From assembly GCA_008692225.1 (NCBI GenBank), contig VICG01000004.1, forward strand, positions 1,736,501 to 1,800,500: a stretch of DNA of 64,000 nt. The letters run 5' to 3'. How positions within the stretch are numbered: the stretch's first letter is position 1; each line of letters opens with the position of its first letter. Source of the stretch: Monilinia fructicola (taxonomy: Eukaryota > Ascomycota > Leotiomycetes > Helotiales > Sclerotiniaceae). Under the pieces are notes generated by a model. That model had not been told where the DNA came from, ran no database searches, and saw only the letters and a list, made by a program, of their open reading frames with translations. The position numbers and the translations under genes are program-made. Below, piece by piece: positions 1 to 12,831 of the stretch.

Positions 1-390
1 CATCATTACTGGAATTTATTAACCTTAACCCAGCCCCCTTTTTCTGTTGACTCCCCAGCCATAATATTCGCCAACGAGAAGAGTACGGAGTATCGTAATT
101 CTACTTCGGTCGGGGCGATATGAAAGGCGGAAATCGAGGCCGATCGATAGCTTCCAAGGTTACTTCTTGACCAATTTTCTAGAATTCTTCCTATATTGAT
201 GATTGTTGTTGTGTGACTGAAAGTTCAAAACTCTTCATTAGGAATTGTGAGGTTATTGGTCGAAACGAATGGCTTCGCCTGAAACATCCACTTGTTGCAC
301 CCATCTCAGATATGTTTCTGGGTCTGTTTCCTCTCAGAGTTTCACTGCCACATTACCATCCGAACATTATCATCTAATTCCTGTATTTCT

Positions 391-437
391 TTCTCTGTCT
401 CTGTCTCTGTCTCTGTCTCTGTCTCTGTCTCTGTCTC
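391..437. repeat. TCTCTG microsatellite
   Basis: About seven to eight tandem copies of a pyrimidine-rich hexamer. The repeat creates a Ser-Leu run in a plus-strand frame from 269, which I read as an artefact of the repeat rather than a protein. Confidence 0.9.
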
Positions 438-3148
438 CCCAGAGTTCTTGCGTTACCTAGGTAGTTAGCATTATGGCTAGGTAGGTATGTCTTCGTACTC
501 CTCCTTCCTTGCCGTAGATCCAAGTCATGCTGATTTACAATAACATTAGCCAACCTATGAAATATTTGTATTCATCGATGCCAACACTAGCTCCTTCGTG
601 TAATTTCAAAAGTTATACACCCTCAAAACCCATAAATGGCCAATCAGATCATCAGACGATACCACATCCGGCCTCTCCATATATCACGAGTAGCTTTTCC
701 ACTTTCAAAGCTTTATACAGTGTGGCAGTGCGATAAAACTTGGAAGGAAATATCTCAAATTTTCTATCGTTTACACACACCCATAATGCGCATCATTTCT
801 CGGAAGATGTCTTACATTAATCATGCGGTCATTCCGGACGTTTTTCAGCAATTCAACACCTTTCTTCGGTTGTGCAAGATTTCTCTTGGCTATTGATGAT
901 GATGATATTCATGATCTCATCACAAATATGATGATCATGTTACAGTAAAACATTTTTAAGCGTTACGGGTCTCTTTCAAGGTCTAATCAAAATGGGACCG
1001 GGCGGCTAATGATTACACGCAACGCGCGAATGTCGCTTTATTTATCTCTTTCAACCGTCTTATTCAAGCGTCTGGATCTATTTTTGTTATCCCGGCGATA
1101 ATTGGGTTTGGTTGAAACAGCAAACAATATATTCTTATAAGCATTATCTTGTTTCTCTTGCGCGGCTACCGTTTTATGCGTTATCATTACCCAGCGGATG
1201 TATTCAAGCAATCGACAGGATATGCCCAATGATCAACAGAACTAAGTGGTTCTATGTTGAAACACCAGATACCATACCGTAAGGAATTGCTTTATGAATC
1301 GAATCCAAGGAGCGCTTTCGTTATTTCCAGGCCATTTCGTATGTTATTAAGGATTGCATTATTGAACATCAAAGTCATATGTTTGATACTCCTCATACGC
1401 CACTTCCTTTTTTATCTTATTCACGTGTTCTTACATGAATGTCATGGAGTAGTTGCTCGCAAATTTCTTTTTCGTTGTTGCTATGCTTATTCATGGCGTG
1501 ACGCATCCTTCTTTGCAACGGTAGCTTCACGACACGTGAAGGAAGTGGCACAGTATTGACCATACCCATTGATGATCATCTGTGTTTATACTCATCCGTC
1601 CCATGTTTGGCTTTTAGTACGTAAAGTCTCGCGATAACGGTGGTGACGGTAATTCCGTATGCAAAGATTCGTTCCTCCGAAAGGAGCGGAGGAAGATGTG
1701 GCTGTTCATGCTTTCCCACACTTGAATATAAGTCCAATGTAGTCATCGTGAAGTGCATCATTTGATTTGATCCGGAGATACAATTGTGGGGGGAAGAAAG
1801 AAAAATCAAATCAGAAAGTATGATTTCCAATGTGTAGTAATTATTAATCCGATTCCATGTTTCCACATTAGACATTTCGCTATAATCTCATGCCGGATAG
1901 CATTCTACCACGATGGAAGCAAGCTTTGTTGATTTAGCATGTCATACAAGTAATGCTTTTAGCATTCTCCTATACGAGATAGACGAAAATAGCTGTTCTC
2001 CATATAGATACATCGTGACAATTGCGCTTTCTTGTTTCAATGTACCAACTGATCCATATTTTGTTGTCTAAATCAAACCGAGCACTTCTAAATCCCATCG
2101 AATGGTGCCCCTCCGCTTATTCCACTACAAAATTAGTGCATCCTCAGTTGCTAACATCATCATCACGAACATCCATAGTCCTCCTGCCTTTCGTATCTAT
2201 GCCACCGGTGGAATAGATTAATTCATGTGGATATATACATTATACAATACCTACTGCTCAGAAGAATTCCGACCCATAACTCATATGCCCTAATCACTGC
2301 CTCTGAACCAACCCTCATAGTAACACCTATGTATCTCGTTTACGAATTCATTTCACTCAAATTCTAATGGCAATTAACCACTCTCTCACGTACCTGCAGG
2401 TCACATATTCCACTTCATCCATTTACCATCCTTCCCAAACTATAATCTATCCTATCGTGTAACCTCGACTCCCTGCCAATTCATATCAATCCATTCCGTT
2501 TCACTTGTTGGTTCCACTGGCCACCATTCCCGCTTCCTCTAATCTTAACCTCCATCTCCGCCCCGGACATTCAATCCTCCTCACGTCATACAACAAACAC
2601 AACACTACCACCCACGCCACATCTAGCTATCTCCAGCCACCTTGATACTAACCTGAAAACGTGTAATTCCTTCCACTAATCGTACTGTGTACATCTCGGA
2701 TCCTGTCCACACACCAACCAACCACAAAACCCAACCCCAAATCTCAACCTCAACAAAATATTTACCTACGCCATCATCAGCCATATATATGTATGTATGA
2801 TACAAATGCACAACCTCCCATTCATGTATACATGTAACACTGCTGCCTCAAGTACAGCCTTCACAGTTTAAATATTGAAGAGGAACGTGTGTGGATATAT
2901 GGTACCCATCTATTTAGCCTATATCCATCCATCCAGCCATCTAATACAACATCAATGATACCTTATATTCAGCTCATATAACCACAAATGGACAACCATA
3001 TGCTGGAGAAGTTTCGTCCAAAATTAAGTACAAGGTGGCAGTGATAAGATTACAGTGTGCATATAAAAAATCTAGCATATCCTCACGTACATGTTGGTTA
3101 CAGATCTTTTGTATGATGGTTGGTTGGTGTTGAAAGTAAAAGTGCATG

Positions 3149-3188
3149 TACATACATATACATATACATATACATATACACATACATG
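3149..3188. repeat. ATACAT-type microsatellite
   Basis: Tandem CATATA/ATACAT units with a few interruptions. The minus strand shows Ile-Cys and Tyr-Val runs across it, typical of translated simple repeats. Confidence 0.85.
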
Positions 3189-4837
3189 CACTGCTCTACC
3201 GCTGGAAACATATACATACTCGACGATTAATATGAACCACGCCAAAAAGAGACTATAAATGACGCGCATCAAACAAGCGGCTGGTTAAATGCCCGGGTAT
3301 ATAAATAGGTCGCCCCATGCACTTCCGCTCAGCTCCCTGCACATAAATCGCCTACGACTTCTCGCTGCATCTTGAAGATGTAGCATCGTATCATCGGGGT
3401 TATCACCACGGAGTCTTCGGCCCACATAGGAAGCACAAAGACCATCTCATCTACCGTGCGACCTTGTGGTTTCGACAAATTAGCATACGTATGAGAAGAC
3501 GCACCCTGTGCCGTCCTCGCTAATGGTGCTGGCTGGGGGGCGGGGGCGGGAAGAGGAATCTTTATCGCCGGTAAGGCAAGATCAGGCGAGCGAGGCGAGG
3601 TTTCCCGCATCTCCATATGCGTGTCAGACGGGAATAGATAAGTGTCCGCACGATTATGGGGATGCGTGTAGAATCTGATACCGAATTTCCTGTCAATGGA
3701 GTGAAAGCAGGGTGGGGGCTAGGGGGGAAGGTGGGGGCTTGATGGTGGTGCAGAACAAGAGGCAGATGGGATGAGACGAGCAGATTATAGCGACCGTGAC
3801 TGAGCACCAGGGAGGGAGCACCATCAATAATCATGGACCAGAAGTCTTTGTCGGCGATTGCAGCATTATATCCTGAGAAGCTTACATGTGACGGAGATAA
3901 GAAGAGCAGATGACACTAGGAATTCAATTCCCGATAGACTCCAGAACTCCGAGATCCGCGGTGAGCTGAAGGTTCTTGGTCACGGGCTTGGTGTTCTTAC
4001 CCCCGGTGACATTGATCATGGGAGAATGTGCATACGATGGCGCTTATATGCTCTGACACATATCGTTAATATCTTGAGATGCCATGTCCTAAAGCAAGGA
4101 GTCTTGACAGGGAGAAGAATTCCTGGTGAACCTTGTTCCGGGGAGCTTATGGACGTTGACGCAGGATAGGACTCCTGGCATTCTCATTCCAATACTAGCG
4201 GAGTGTGAAAATACTATGGAGGTAGTTGGGTTCAATCTTCAATATGCTATCGTTTCAAAGGTCTTAGTTTTTAATCGAGAGGTGTATTTATATGCGATGG
4301 CCATATCACGTTGCACCCATGTTTTAATTCCACACACATGACAGATAGCATTAATGAAAGAAGCAGGGGAAGTTATACAAGGAGAGATAAGTTACGGCAC
4401 GGGATTTGGATGAGACATCAGCCTGGGCTTGAAAGTTACTGCTTGGGTCTATATTCGCAAGAAGGGGAGTTGAAGAAGATGAATTGGGATAAACCTCGGC
4501 AACCTACCTTGATGCTTAGCGTTTAATGTTTAGCATGCGTTTAGTATTGTTACACTCTTTCTTTATCTTGATTGATATTTCCCTTCTAGGTTGAAAAGTT
4601 CTGTGTATTGCTAAATAAATGTTCTGTGAAATAAGAAAATTACGACGGCCTGGGTATATCTAGTCCCTCAAGGACTTTTCTGTTCGCAAAATCAACTCCC
4701 TCGCTATTGTGTTGTCTCCATCTTCCAGGACTATTTTGTCCGATGCACAAGTATCAAACTCGTGTTGAAGTATGCCTGCATTTGACTTTCAAACTGATAA
4801 TATAAATCCTCAACATCATCTTACTTCCCCACTCTAA

Positions 4838-7705
4838 TCAAGGCGAACCCCCCAATCCTGTAACAATATTATTAGTACTCAATCCAACTCACAAGACAGA
4901 TGCTGAAACACCAAGAGAAACGACAATGTGAGTAACATACCGGCAGCCAAAGCTAAATACCATGTTCGACTTGCTCCTCCATCCAACCAACTTGCATCAA
5001 ACGCACTTTGCGCAAAGAAATTCCACGAAGTGCGAGGATCAACAATAGCCAAATTTGCATACAAAATACCCCTCCAACCTCCTAGCACGCTATCAACTCT
5101 GCCGTTCGAAAAATAAGTGTTCCATTCCTCTGTCACAAATTCCTCCGTTCTCGTGAGTGTTGAATGTGGAAGAAGTGGAAGCATATGTATTCCCTGGACA
5201 TACTCTGGGGCACCTCCAAAGTACGTGGTGTGGTCGATTTTGTTCTCAAAGAGAATTCCGGCGACTTTGTTGCCAATGAAGTTAGATGGTTGGACTGTGT
5301 TTGAAGACTCGTACAGGTAGTAATTCTGTAGGGATCGGGCGGTTATCGCTAATTGTAGATTTCCTCTCGCTTCCATATTGGCGTCTCCTATTGTACGGCC
5401 CCACATTTTGATGGCGTAGGCGGATAAACTATCTTCGGAAGAGGATTCTTGGTCTTTACCATCAAAGGTTTCGTAGAGACCATGTGCCCAGGAATGTCCA
5501 TGATACCAATCGAAATTACGAGAAACGGGGAAGTAGCCGTCCGCAGATGAAGGATTAGCGAAATCTCGCACCATAGTGTTGATGTATGCTTTATTCTCTG
5601 CTAGCCAGGTCGGATCGAGATATCCAATGATAGCTGCGGCGTATACAAAATAGGCGTAGTGAAAATGGTGATCATTGTAGTAGCTGTTTCCAAAATCTGC
5701 ACCTGAGTCTCCAGTTATATATGATGCAGACGAGACGATACCTCCCCAGGCAGCTAGTTTTCATTAGTTTTGGCCATCGAGTATGAGAGTCAGGAACCTA
5801 CATTCATATACAAGTGGGTATTGTTGCTGATTGTTAATGAACACTGCGAAGTTTTGCTTCAGGGTATTAAGACCTGCTTGTGCCAAAGAGGTATTTCCAA
5901 GGAAATCATGAGTTGTATATACAATTCCAGCAAATTTGGCGAGCGCCTAAATAAAGTCAATATGATGATAGATATTAGTTGGGTATTCATACCTTTCCAC
6001 TATAATACATAGAGTTCAAATTTGTTTGAGCTGTCATATTTTGCGATATTTCACTCGCTGCAACTTTTGCGATTGTTGAAATAGCAGCCGCGGAAATAGA
6101 ATTCGAACTACCTTTCGACGGACTCCATGGTGCAAAATTCAAACTAAGTGGCAAATTCTCTTCCAACCTCCAGGAATCAGCGACAACTGCAGTCGCCATG
6201 CCCTTTGTCGTTGTAGCTAGCTGTACCCCATTGATCACACCGCACATAGTGTTATCATCAAAAGACTCTAAATGATGGGGCAGGGCGAACATTGCCAAGG
6301 TTGTATCACTCATTCCCGCCTTCGTGAAAGACAATGTATAAGAACCCACGGCTCCATTCACATTGCCTGAAACGCTCGCAGAGATTGGATAGGCACCGCA
6401 TGCTTCATCATACATTGCTTCATGTGCAGCACTTGGGCTCTTTGCAATCTGAATAATACCATTGAAACCACTGTTCGCCTGTACCATTCCATTTCCCACG
6501 GCTGTTAGTGTAAAATTTTGGCCAGAAGACGAATAGGCATACAATAGCCATGTCTTTCCATCTTCAAGTAGTATTGAGTATTTCGTAATTCCTGGTTTCG
6601 GGGCTTTAGAGCTCAAAGTTAAGGTTCGGAAAAGTATACCACTTTGTAAAATTGGCGTGGCACCAGAAAATATAGCCGTCACAAAGCCCATACCTTGAAC
6701 CAAAGGGAATTTGATAACAGGGGCAGCACCAGGTGAAGGACTCAGATTGACATTGACTGAAAAGGCTGTCAAGGCATTGGTTGTCAAGGTTGTCGAATTT
6801 GATAATTGCTTTGCCGAAATTACTAAAGATTGTAGGCCAATAGGATTTATGAAGTATGAAGCAGGATTTGCTGTAGCGTTCGGCCCGAACACTCGCTGAT
6901 TGGCATCAATATGAACAATGGTCATTCCCCAGCTGCTAGTTGCACCTCCTCCTTTGGACCATGCTAGTGAATAGGGATGCGTCCAGGCAGGAGCAGATTG
7001 GCTACCGAGGTAGAAGTTCGAATAGAATTTGTTGGTATCACGAGGCGCACTTTGTGACTGTATTCCTAACCGAGGGACAGGGTGATCCGAGCGAGAGCCT
7101 AGATTAGATGGAGGAGGTGATGTGTCAATTGGCTGGAAGATATTTGCATCTGCTGCTACCTTATTAATTGCATGATGGACAGGTGTTGGTGCGACTGGCA
7201 CAATTCTCGTCACGGGCGAGGGAATGGATAATGTGAGAATAGGAAGATCAGTAGCGTGGCCATAGGTTTCGAGGATAGATGGAATATATCCCGTTGTGAC
7301 AGGCTTCTGGGTTCTGGGCGGAGGAAGAACTTGTACTGTAACTGGTATGGTGCCCGAAATCGAGGACGTGGTCAATACAGATACAGAGGCGATAACGGTG
7401 GTAGCTGTTATTGAGGAATTGAGGGTTGCTCCTGGCGAGGCAATGGATAAAGATCCACCTGAAGGTTCTTCCGGGAGAAGGGACTTGGGTTGAAGCTCTC
7501 GCTCTGTCATCACTGGCTGGGGATTCTTGATGAGAGAATGTGGGAACAAGGGAGCACCTGGACCAAAGGTTGGTGATTCCTTGACAGGGTGGTGGTTTTT
7601 GGTGAGCAGCGGGAAGTTGGAATCGCCTTGCTCATAAAGATAGGGCGCGGCACTCACAATAGAGGCGAGGACATGGACGAGAAGAAGGTTGGCGATTTGC
7701 TTCAT
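4838..7705 (-). CDS. Secreted endo-1,3-beta-glucanase, family GH81
   Basis: Predicted to hydrolyse internal bonds of beta-1,3-glucan in the cell wall or in extracellular glucan. Exons on the minus strand: 7705-5993, 5946-5802, 5753-4941 and 4857-4838, giving 896 residues with consistent phases. The N-terminus (MKQIANLLLVHVLASIVSA) is a clear signal peptide, followed by about 180 Ser/Pro/Thr-rich residues that look like an O-glycosylated linker. The catalytic part carries the GH81 motif YNDHHFHY (Asp647) and the acidic motif GKDQESSSED (Glu722, Glu726), family-typical positions for catalytic residues. The protein ends ASRTWYLALAAG, the usual GH81 terminus. The last intron is the uncertain part: the branch site TACTAAT before TTACAG favours the ending GLGGSP, while reading through gives a 12-residue alternative tail ending at 4879. 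It relates to yeast Eng1/Eng2; which paralogue cannot be told. Confidence 0.93.
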
Positions 7706-10700
7706 AGTTGATAGACTTGTCGATTACCAAAAGACTCAAATGGTAGGGAAGTGAGTCAAGTAAGAGAAAGTGGTAAGAAGAAAGAGGGTATGAAAGACTT
7801 CAGGGTCTGAAAATGCATACGAGTTAAGTATAAATCAAATATGCCATTCACTTCTTATTCCAAATCTTACGAACAAATTTGAAGGCCTTTTACATTGAAA
7901 GGAGATTTCGCATCCAAATGATATGCTTGTACATCCATGGATCACGGGAGACTTTGCGTTCAAATGATATGCTTGTTGTTATTAGATAATAACAATTAAG
8001 ATTCGACAGGGTGATAGGATGATAATTAGAACGTGAGTAATTCAATAGACTTGTGTCAGAATAACAATCATAAGGCACGTTGAATGAAAGTTGGCAAAAA
8101 TTCAATACTTGTGGAATGATGAGAGCATTCGGTATGAGGAAGGTACATTCGGCCCGTAGTGTATCATGAGATTCATACTACTGGCGAGTAAGTATATTTT
8201 CAACTGACACAATCCAGACTCGTTCAGCTGGGGTACAGTATTACAGATACAGAATAGTATGTCACGCTTGAATATAATACAATTTTCAGCAAAAACTTAA
8301 ATAAAGCCAAAAACAAATAGATCAACATCGTTAATTCCTTTGAATCGTATAAATACACTACCTTCCTCGGATATTACATTCCTGAAGAAGCTATAGTGTA
8401 TTTCAGTTTAATGTGCCTGCTAGTACATGGTATCAAAAACTGTCATTGTGATAAACAACACAGCTACTTGAGTGATGTCTAGTTGCATGAATCCATGGCG
8501 AGTGTTGGAACTAGATTTGCGCACCAAAGGAGATAAAATCTTGAGGATCAGCGAAAGCGCATGGGTCCACCAGTCGCGTGTATTGAGAAGGAACTCGTGC
8601 TAATATGAAAAAAACCCCATATGATGCCATTTGGACAGAGTAGAAACTTCTAATGAGGGCATTTATATGATTCTTAACGAAGAAGCAGTATGATTGGTTC
8701 TTGTTTAGGTTTTACCCCTTATCTTAGCGTACCTACTTAATATTTTGTACTTTCTGGCGACACGAGTACGGAATGTCGCGAGACCAGATCTCATAAGGAA
8801 AACGGGAAAACGGGAAACGGTTAAATTGAATTCGAGGAATGCAAATCTCTATTTTTTGCCATAAATATCAAAATTTCGGAGAAAAAGCTAAGTTAAGAGA
8901 AATGAGAGGAGATATTTCGTAGCATATTTCCCTCCCAAAATGTCCGATAAGCATCAGATGAGCCCGACGTTATGTTCATCATCCATGAGGTAAGTACTAC
9001 TGTACTACTTCATTGGATGGAGGCTCTAAGAATTGTCTTACCCTTCATTCGCGTCATGAATCAGATGATGGCCAACTAACCATAACCCTCTTACTACATT
9101 GGATTTGGTCGAAGATATCCCGATCTTGAAACTTTTCAGAGAGACACTAGGTAGGTATGATATCAATATGATGGATGGATGGATGCATGGATGGATGATG
9201 GATGATGGAGGGATGGATGGAGGGATGGATGGAGGGATGAATGGTATCCGAATTGAAAGGTACAGTACAAGAAAAAAGAAAAGTTTACCTGGCGGGGTGT
9301 CCCGAGCAAGTTACCACGTGCACAGATCAAGGAATGGTCTTTGCTATATCCTCCCCTCGGATTTGATGCATCATGAATCCATCAATCCTGCCCTTTACTA
9401 GTACTTCGTCGTTACCAGGTCGGTAGGTCCTTAATCCAACATTCCAATAGTTGATGCGATCCTTCATCCCTTTCATTAATCCTGCCTGCCCTTAGTTAGT
9501 TGGAATGCATAATTAACTTGAGGCAGGATGGGTATCTGCATAGAATTTGATCCATAATTAGAACGTCCCATTCACTAAGGGGCAGGCAGGATTGACGAAC
9601 ACACTTGATCAGATACTATATGCGACAAATCCTCGTTCTATCTGAGAGGCGAGATATATTACCAGACGCCATAATCCTACCATACTAATGAATCTAGCCA
9701 GGTAATGATCATGACGAGCCATCAGGATTACTTTGATATGTATCAACAACTAGGTAGGGAGAGAGGGAGGGAGGCCTGTATCATGATTATGGAGGTAAAT
9801 ATCGAGTGTGTTCCAAGAGAACTCCAAGAGAACTGGTCAGAAATTAGACTTGTAAAACTTTGAAGCTTCGACTCGCGAAACCACAGAATGACGTTCAGCC
9901 AAGCAAGCAAGCAATGACGATGGTTCACGTGATTCATGGCTCGAAGGTTCGGTTTGGTTGCATGTCTGTCCATCTGAGCTCATATTGGACCTGTGGCGCA
10001 GTTTTTGGATGTGATCTCAAACGTCAAATCAATGCGAGTCCATCCAAGGTTAAACCGAATTTCATTACTATATGCACGACATTATTACTTGTACTGCAAA
10101 CCGATAATACATAATTACTCCGTACAGCCTTCCAAGGTTTTCATAACTCGTTACCATTATTTCATAATTTCTTACGCCAGTTCCGACGATACCCGCAGGC
10201 CTATCCGACATTCTACCGAGATGTTAAATCCATATCACCTCAGATGGACGTCCATCCGACCTGTAATCAAAGTGAAGGGACTGTTAGACTTTGATGGTGT
10301 CCATCTCTCCTGTTCGCAAATGTTGGAAAGTTATGCCGATTAGGAATAAGAGCTTGAGCCGATTCTATTCCGGGTCTTGCAAAGCCTTGCAAGTTTGGGT
10401 ATTTCATTCGGTCACGCTGTCACCATGTGATGATACTGTGGAAGTTCTGGGTTTTCAACCCTTCATTTTGTCTTTACAAGCACGGATTTTTGATCTTTAA
10501 CTTATTTACGACAAAGCTATCTTTATATATGGGAAGATTTCAGATTTAGATCAGCCGTGATCACTGGTGAATCTCCCGTGAAGCAAGCATGCTTCATGTT
10601 GAGCATATTGCTGAAGTTTATGGTATTTTTCACTTAAGCATCAATAAACCAAGTGGTTTGTTGAGCTTGCAGAGCTTTTATCCGAAATATACTGACCTAT

Positions 10701-12831
10701 CGAATATGGTCACTAAAGTTTGTGATTACGTTGTGGCCGACGACGAAATTTGGGGCTCTGGTGTTCGCATCAATTCTTTTGGGCCGTAACACTGATTTTA
10801 AGGAGGCTCAACCGGTCCTGAGTTGTTGCAATAACATTCCCTTCTCTATTTTGAAAATCCGAGATGGCACGTTAGCTCCCTCTTTGATGAATGCTTGGAG
10901 CCATTTCTTGGAAGGCTATGCTTTTATCTGGGCTTTGTCTTCTCCATACCTCATTCTAACCGTCGTCAATATACTTAGTCGCACCCAAACCACCAAGACC
11001 CCTCCATATAACTATTAACGATGTCATAATCAACCTTCTCTACAAGTCCATGTGTTCAGATTGCGAGTCTCTTCATCAGTAATCGATATGCTGAGTAGGG
11101 AACATGGTGGTCGTAGGATAACCTGGCACGAGGGGAGAATCTGATATATTCATAGCTCTCAGACGTTTCAAACCGAGTGCTCTCGTTTATTAGTCGACCA
11201 GAGAGTTGTAGATATCGCTTTGCTCCATGATACCGGATTTTAATGTAAGAAACAATGCATTTATAGTTCGCTTCATCCACCCAAGTATTTTGCCATCCGT
11301 GTGAACTTCATCACCTGCCGAGTAGTCTGGGTCAATTAAATCAGCCATCTAACTAACTTGAGCCCAGCGATTGTATCTCCACGATTTGGAGGATCCGATA
11401 GCCAATTTGAACTGATCACGGATGTGATTTTATGTTCTTAGCTGTGATAAATTGTTCCCATATGTAGCGGTGCTACGAAGGTGACTGAAACCGTTGCCTG
11501 GTGCTATTCGTCATTAAGGACATCCCTAATCAAACTGTTGTAGCAAGCGAGGAACCTGGCCATACTTTAGTATAAAACCTCGAGACACTCTGCCGGAAAC
11601 TGGGAAAGTTTCCCCCAGTCGAGTTGGCGAAAGAGGGTGGAAGGTTTGAGGCAAATTATCAGATGCTGGAGTTCTTCCATTAGTATGCGTCAAACTTGAG
11701 CGCATCCAGTATCAGAATAGTGTCACTAACCAAGCCAGTCTCCTCGGGTACCCGTCAAGACACCAGACTAACTCTGTAAATTTAAGCTCCGTTTACTATC
11801 GTAAACTGAGGAACTTCCAAACAAGAAGCTCATGAATTCCACACGGTAGATTATCTATATAATGATAAAACCGCGTAAATATCCTCGATATATAGCTTCC
11901 CATGATCCACTCAAATTAGTAAAATTTCCACATATGCCGTTTAACGCTCAACTTGATTACAACTACCGATACATTATATCCCTCAAAACACCTGCGGGGC
12001 CAATTCCAAACACCATAAGAATCTCCTCTGCACGAAAAATCACTTTCTGCTTCGTACTCGCAGCAGGCATATATTCAGGCCTGTCACGTTGACGCGCACC
12101 CCAATTGCAGTCTCTCGGATCCTTTCCTTCTGGCCAAGTAAGTACAGGACTCAAAAATTGCAGTGGGAAGACTTGCCAACAAAATAAAGAAGAGCGGGGG
12201 TTCAAACTGGACATGGTACTTAGCACTCATCCAGAGCACATGACTTCTCGGTTACTCAACAGGAGTATACTCCGGAAAACTTGAGATGGCAGGTACCTCT
12301 GAGACTTTGAGCATCAGAAGGTATGGATGTGTCCCTCTAGGAACTGGAGACGCATCCATGAAGCATTTATGGATGACGGTGATTGCCAGCAGTAACTGAA
12401 ATAGGTTACTCATTGAACTTCGACCGCCGGTTACCGAATCTGCAGAACTCAGATTTGGGGACAGCCAAAAACAAATCTATTTTGAGCTAGCAAGCTATGA
12501 GCTGGCGTGAATCCCGGCTCCCCTAGACTTTCTTCAGCATTCCACCTCTTTTCCAACTTAGGCTACCTCGCTGAAATATATGGCTGCTGCCGTGAACGTT
12601 TATTAAGTCGGTCTAAAATGCTAAATTTACAATTCACAATTTACGCGAACATGCCAATGCCCAGAGGTGTTTAAAATACATGAGACGCATTAGGTGGGTA
12701 TATCAAATTTCTTGTGCCATGAGATTCTTCATATGCCAATTCATTATACGCAAAGCTCCATGGGCCAGTGCTTAGCCGATGCACATGTTTGTATAGAATT
12801 ACGTAACCTCTAAACTCTACAGATATTAATC
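7706..12831. other. Gene-poor intergenic region
   Basis: About 5 kb with no recognisable gene. It holds the upstream region of the glucanase gene, a GGAT-type repeat near 9.2 kb and several short frames. Plus-strand segments around 10.15-10.3, 10.6-10.8 and 10.8-11.0 kb have coding-like amino-acid composition but are separated by stops and lack convincing splice sites, so they may be remnants of a decayed gene. A minus-strand frame at 11963-12226 is also unassigned. Confidence 0.45.
9171..9243. repeat. GGAT/GATG tandem repeat
   Basis: Imperfect tetranucleotide tandem repeat (GGAT with GATG and GGGAT variants). It generates a Met-Asp-Gly-rich frame on the plus strand that I do not regard as a gene. 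Confidence 0.9.

Larger units (their letters stand above)
1..4837. other. Gene-poor intergenic region
   Basis: I find no gene here that I can defend. Short open frames on both strands lack coherent splice structure. On the minus strand at about 1576-1875 the C-terminal part of a 99-residue frame (ITVTTVIARLY followed by GTDEY) faintly recalls one membrane helix of fungal PTH11-type receptors; at most a decayed fragment. A 95-codon minus frame at 3329-3616 sits near a TATA-like string at 3298-3308 but matches no family I know. Confidence 0.5.

Noticed and set aside
9099..9401. Plus-strand frame with Met-Asp-Gly repeats
   Set aside because: It is a translated GGAT tandem repeat with no recognisable protein on either side.
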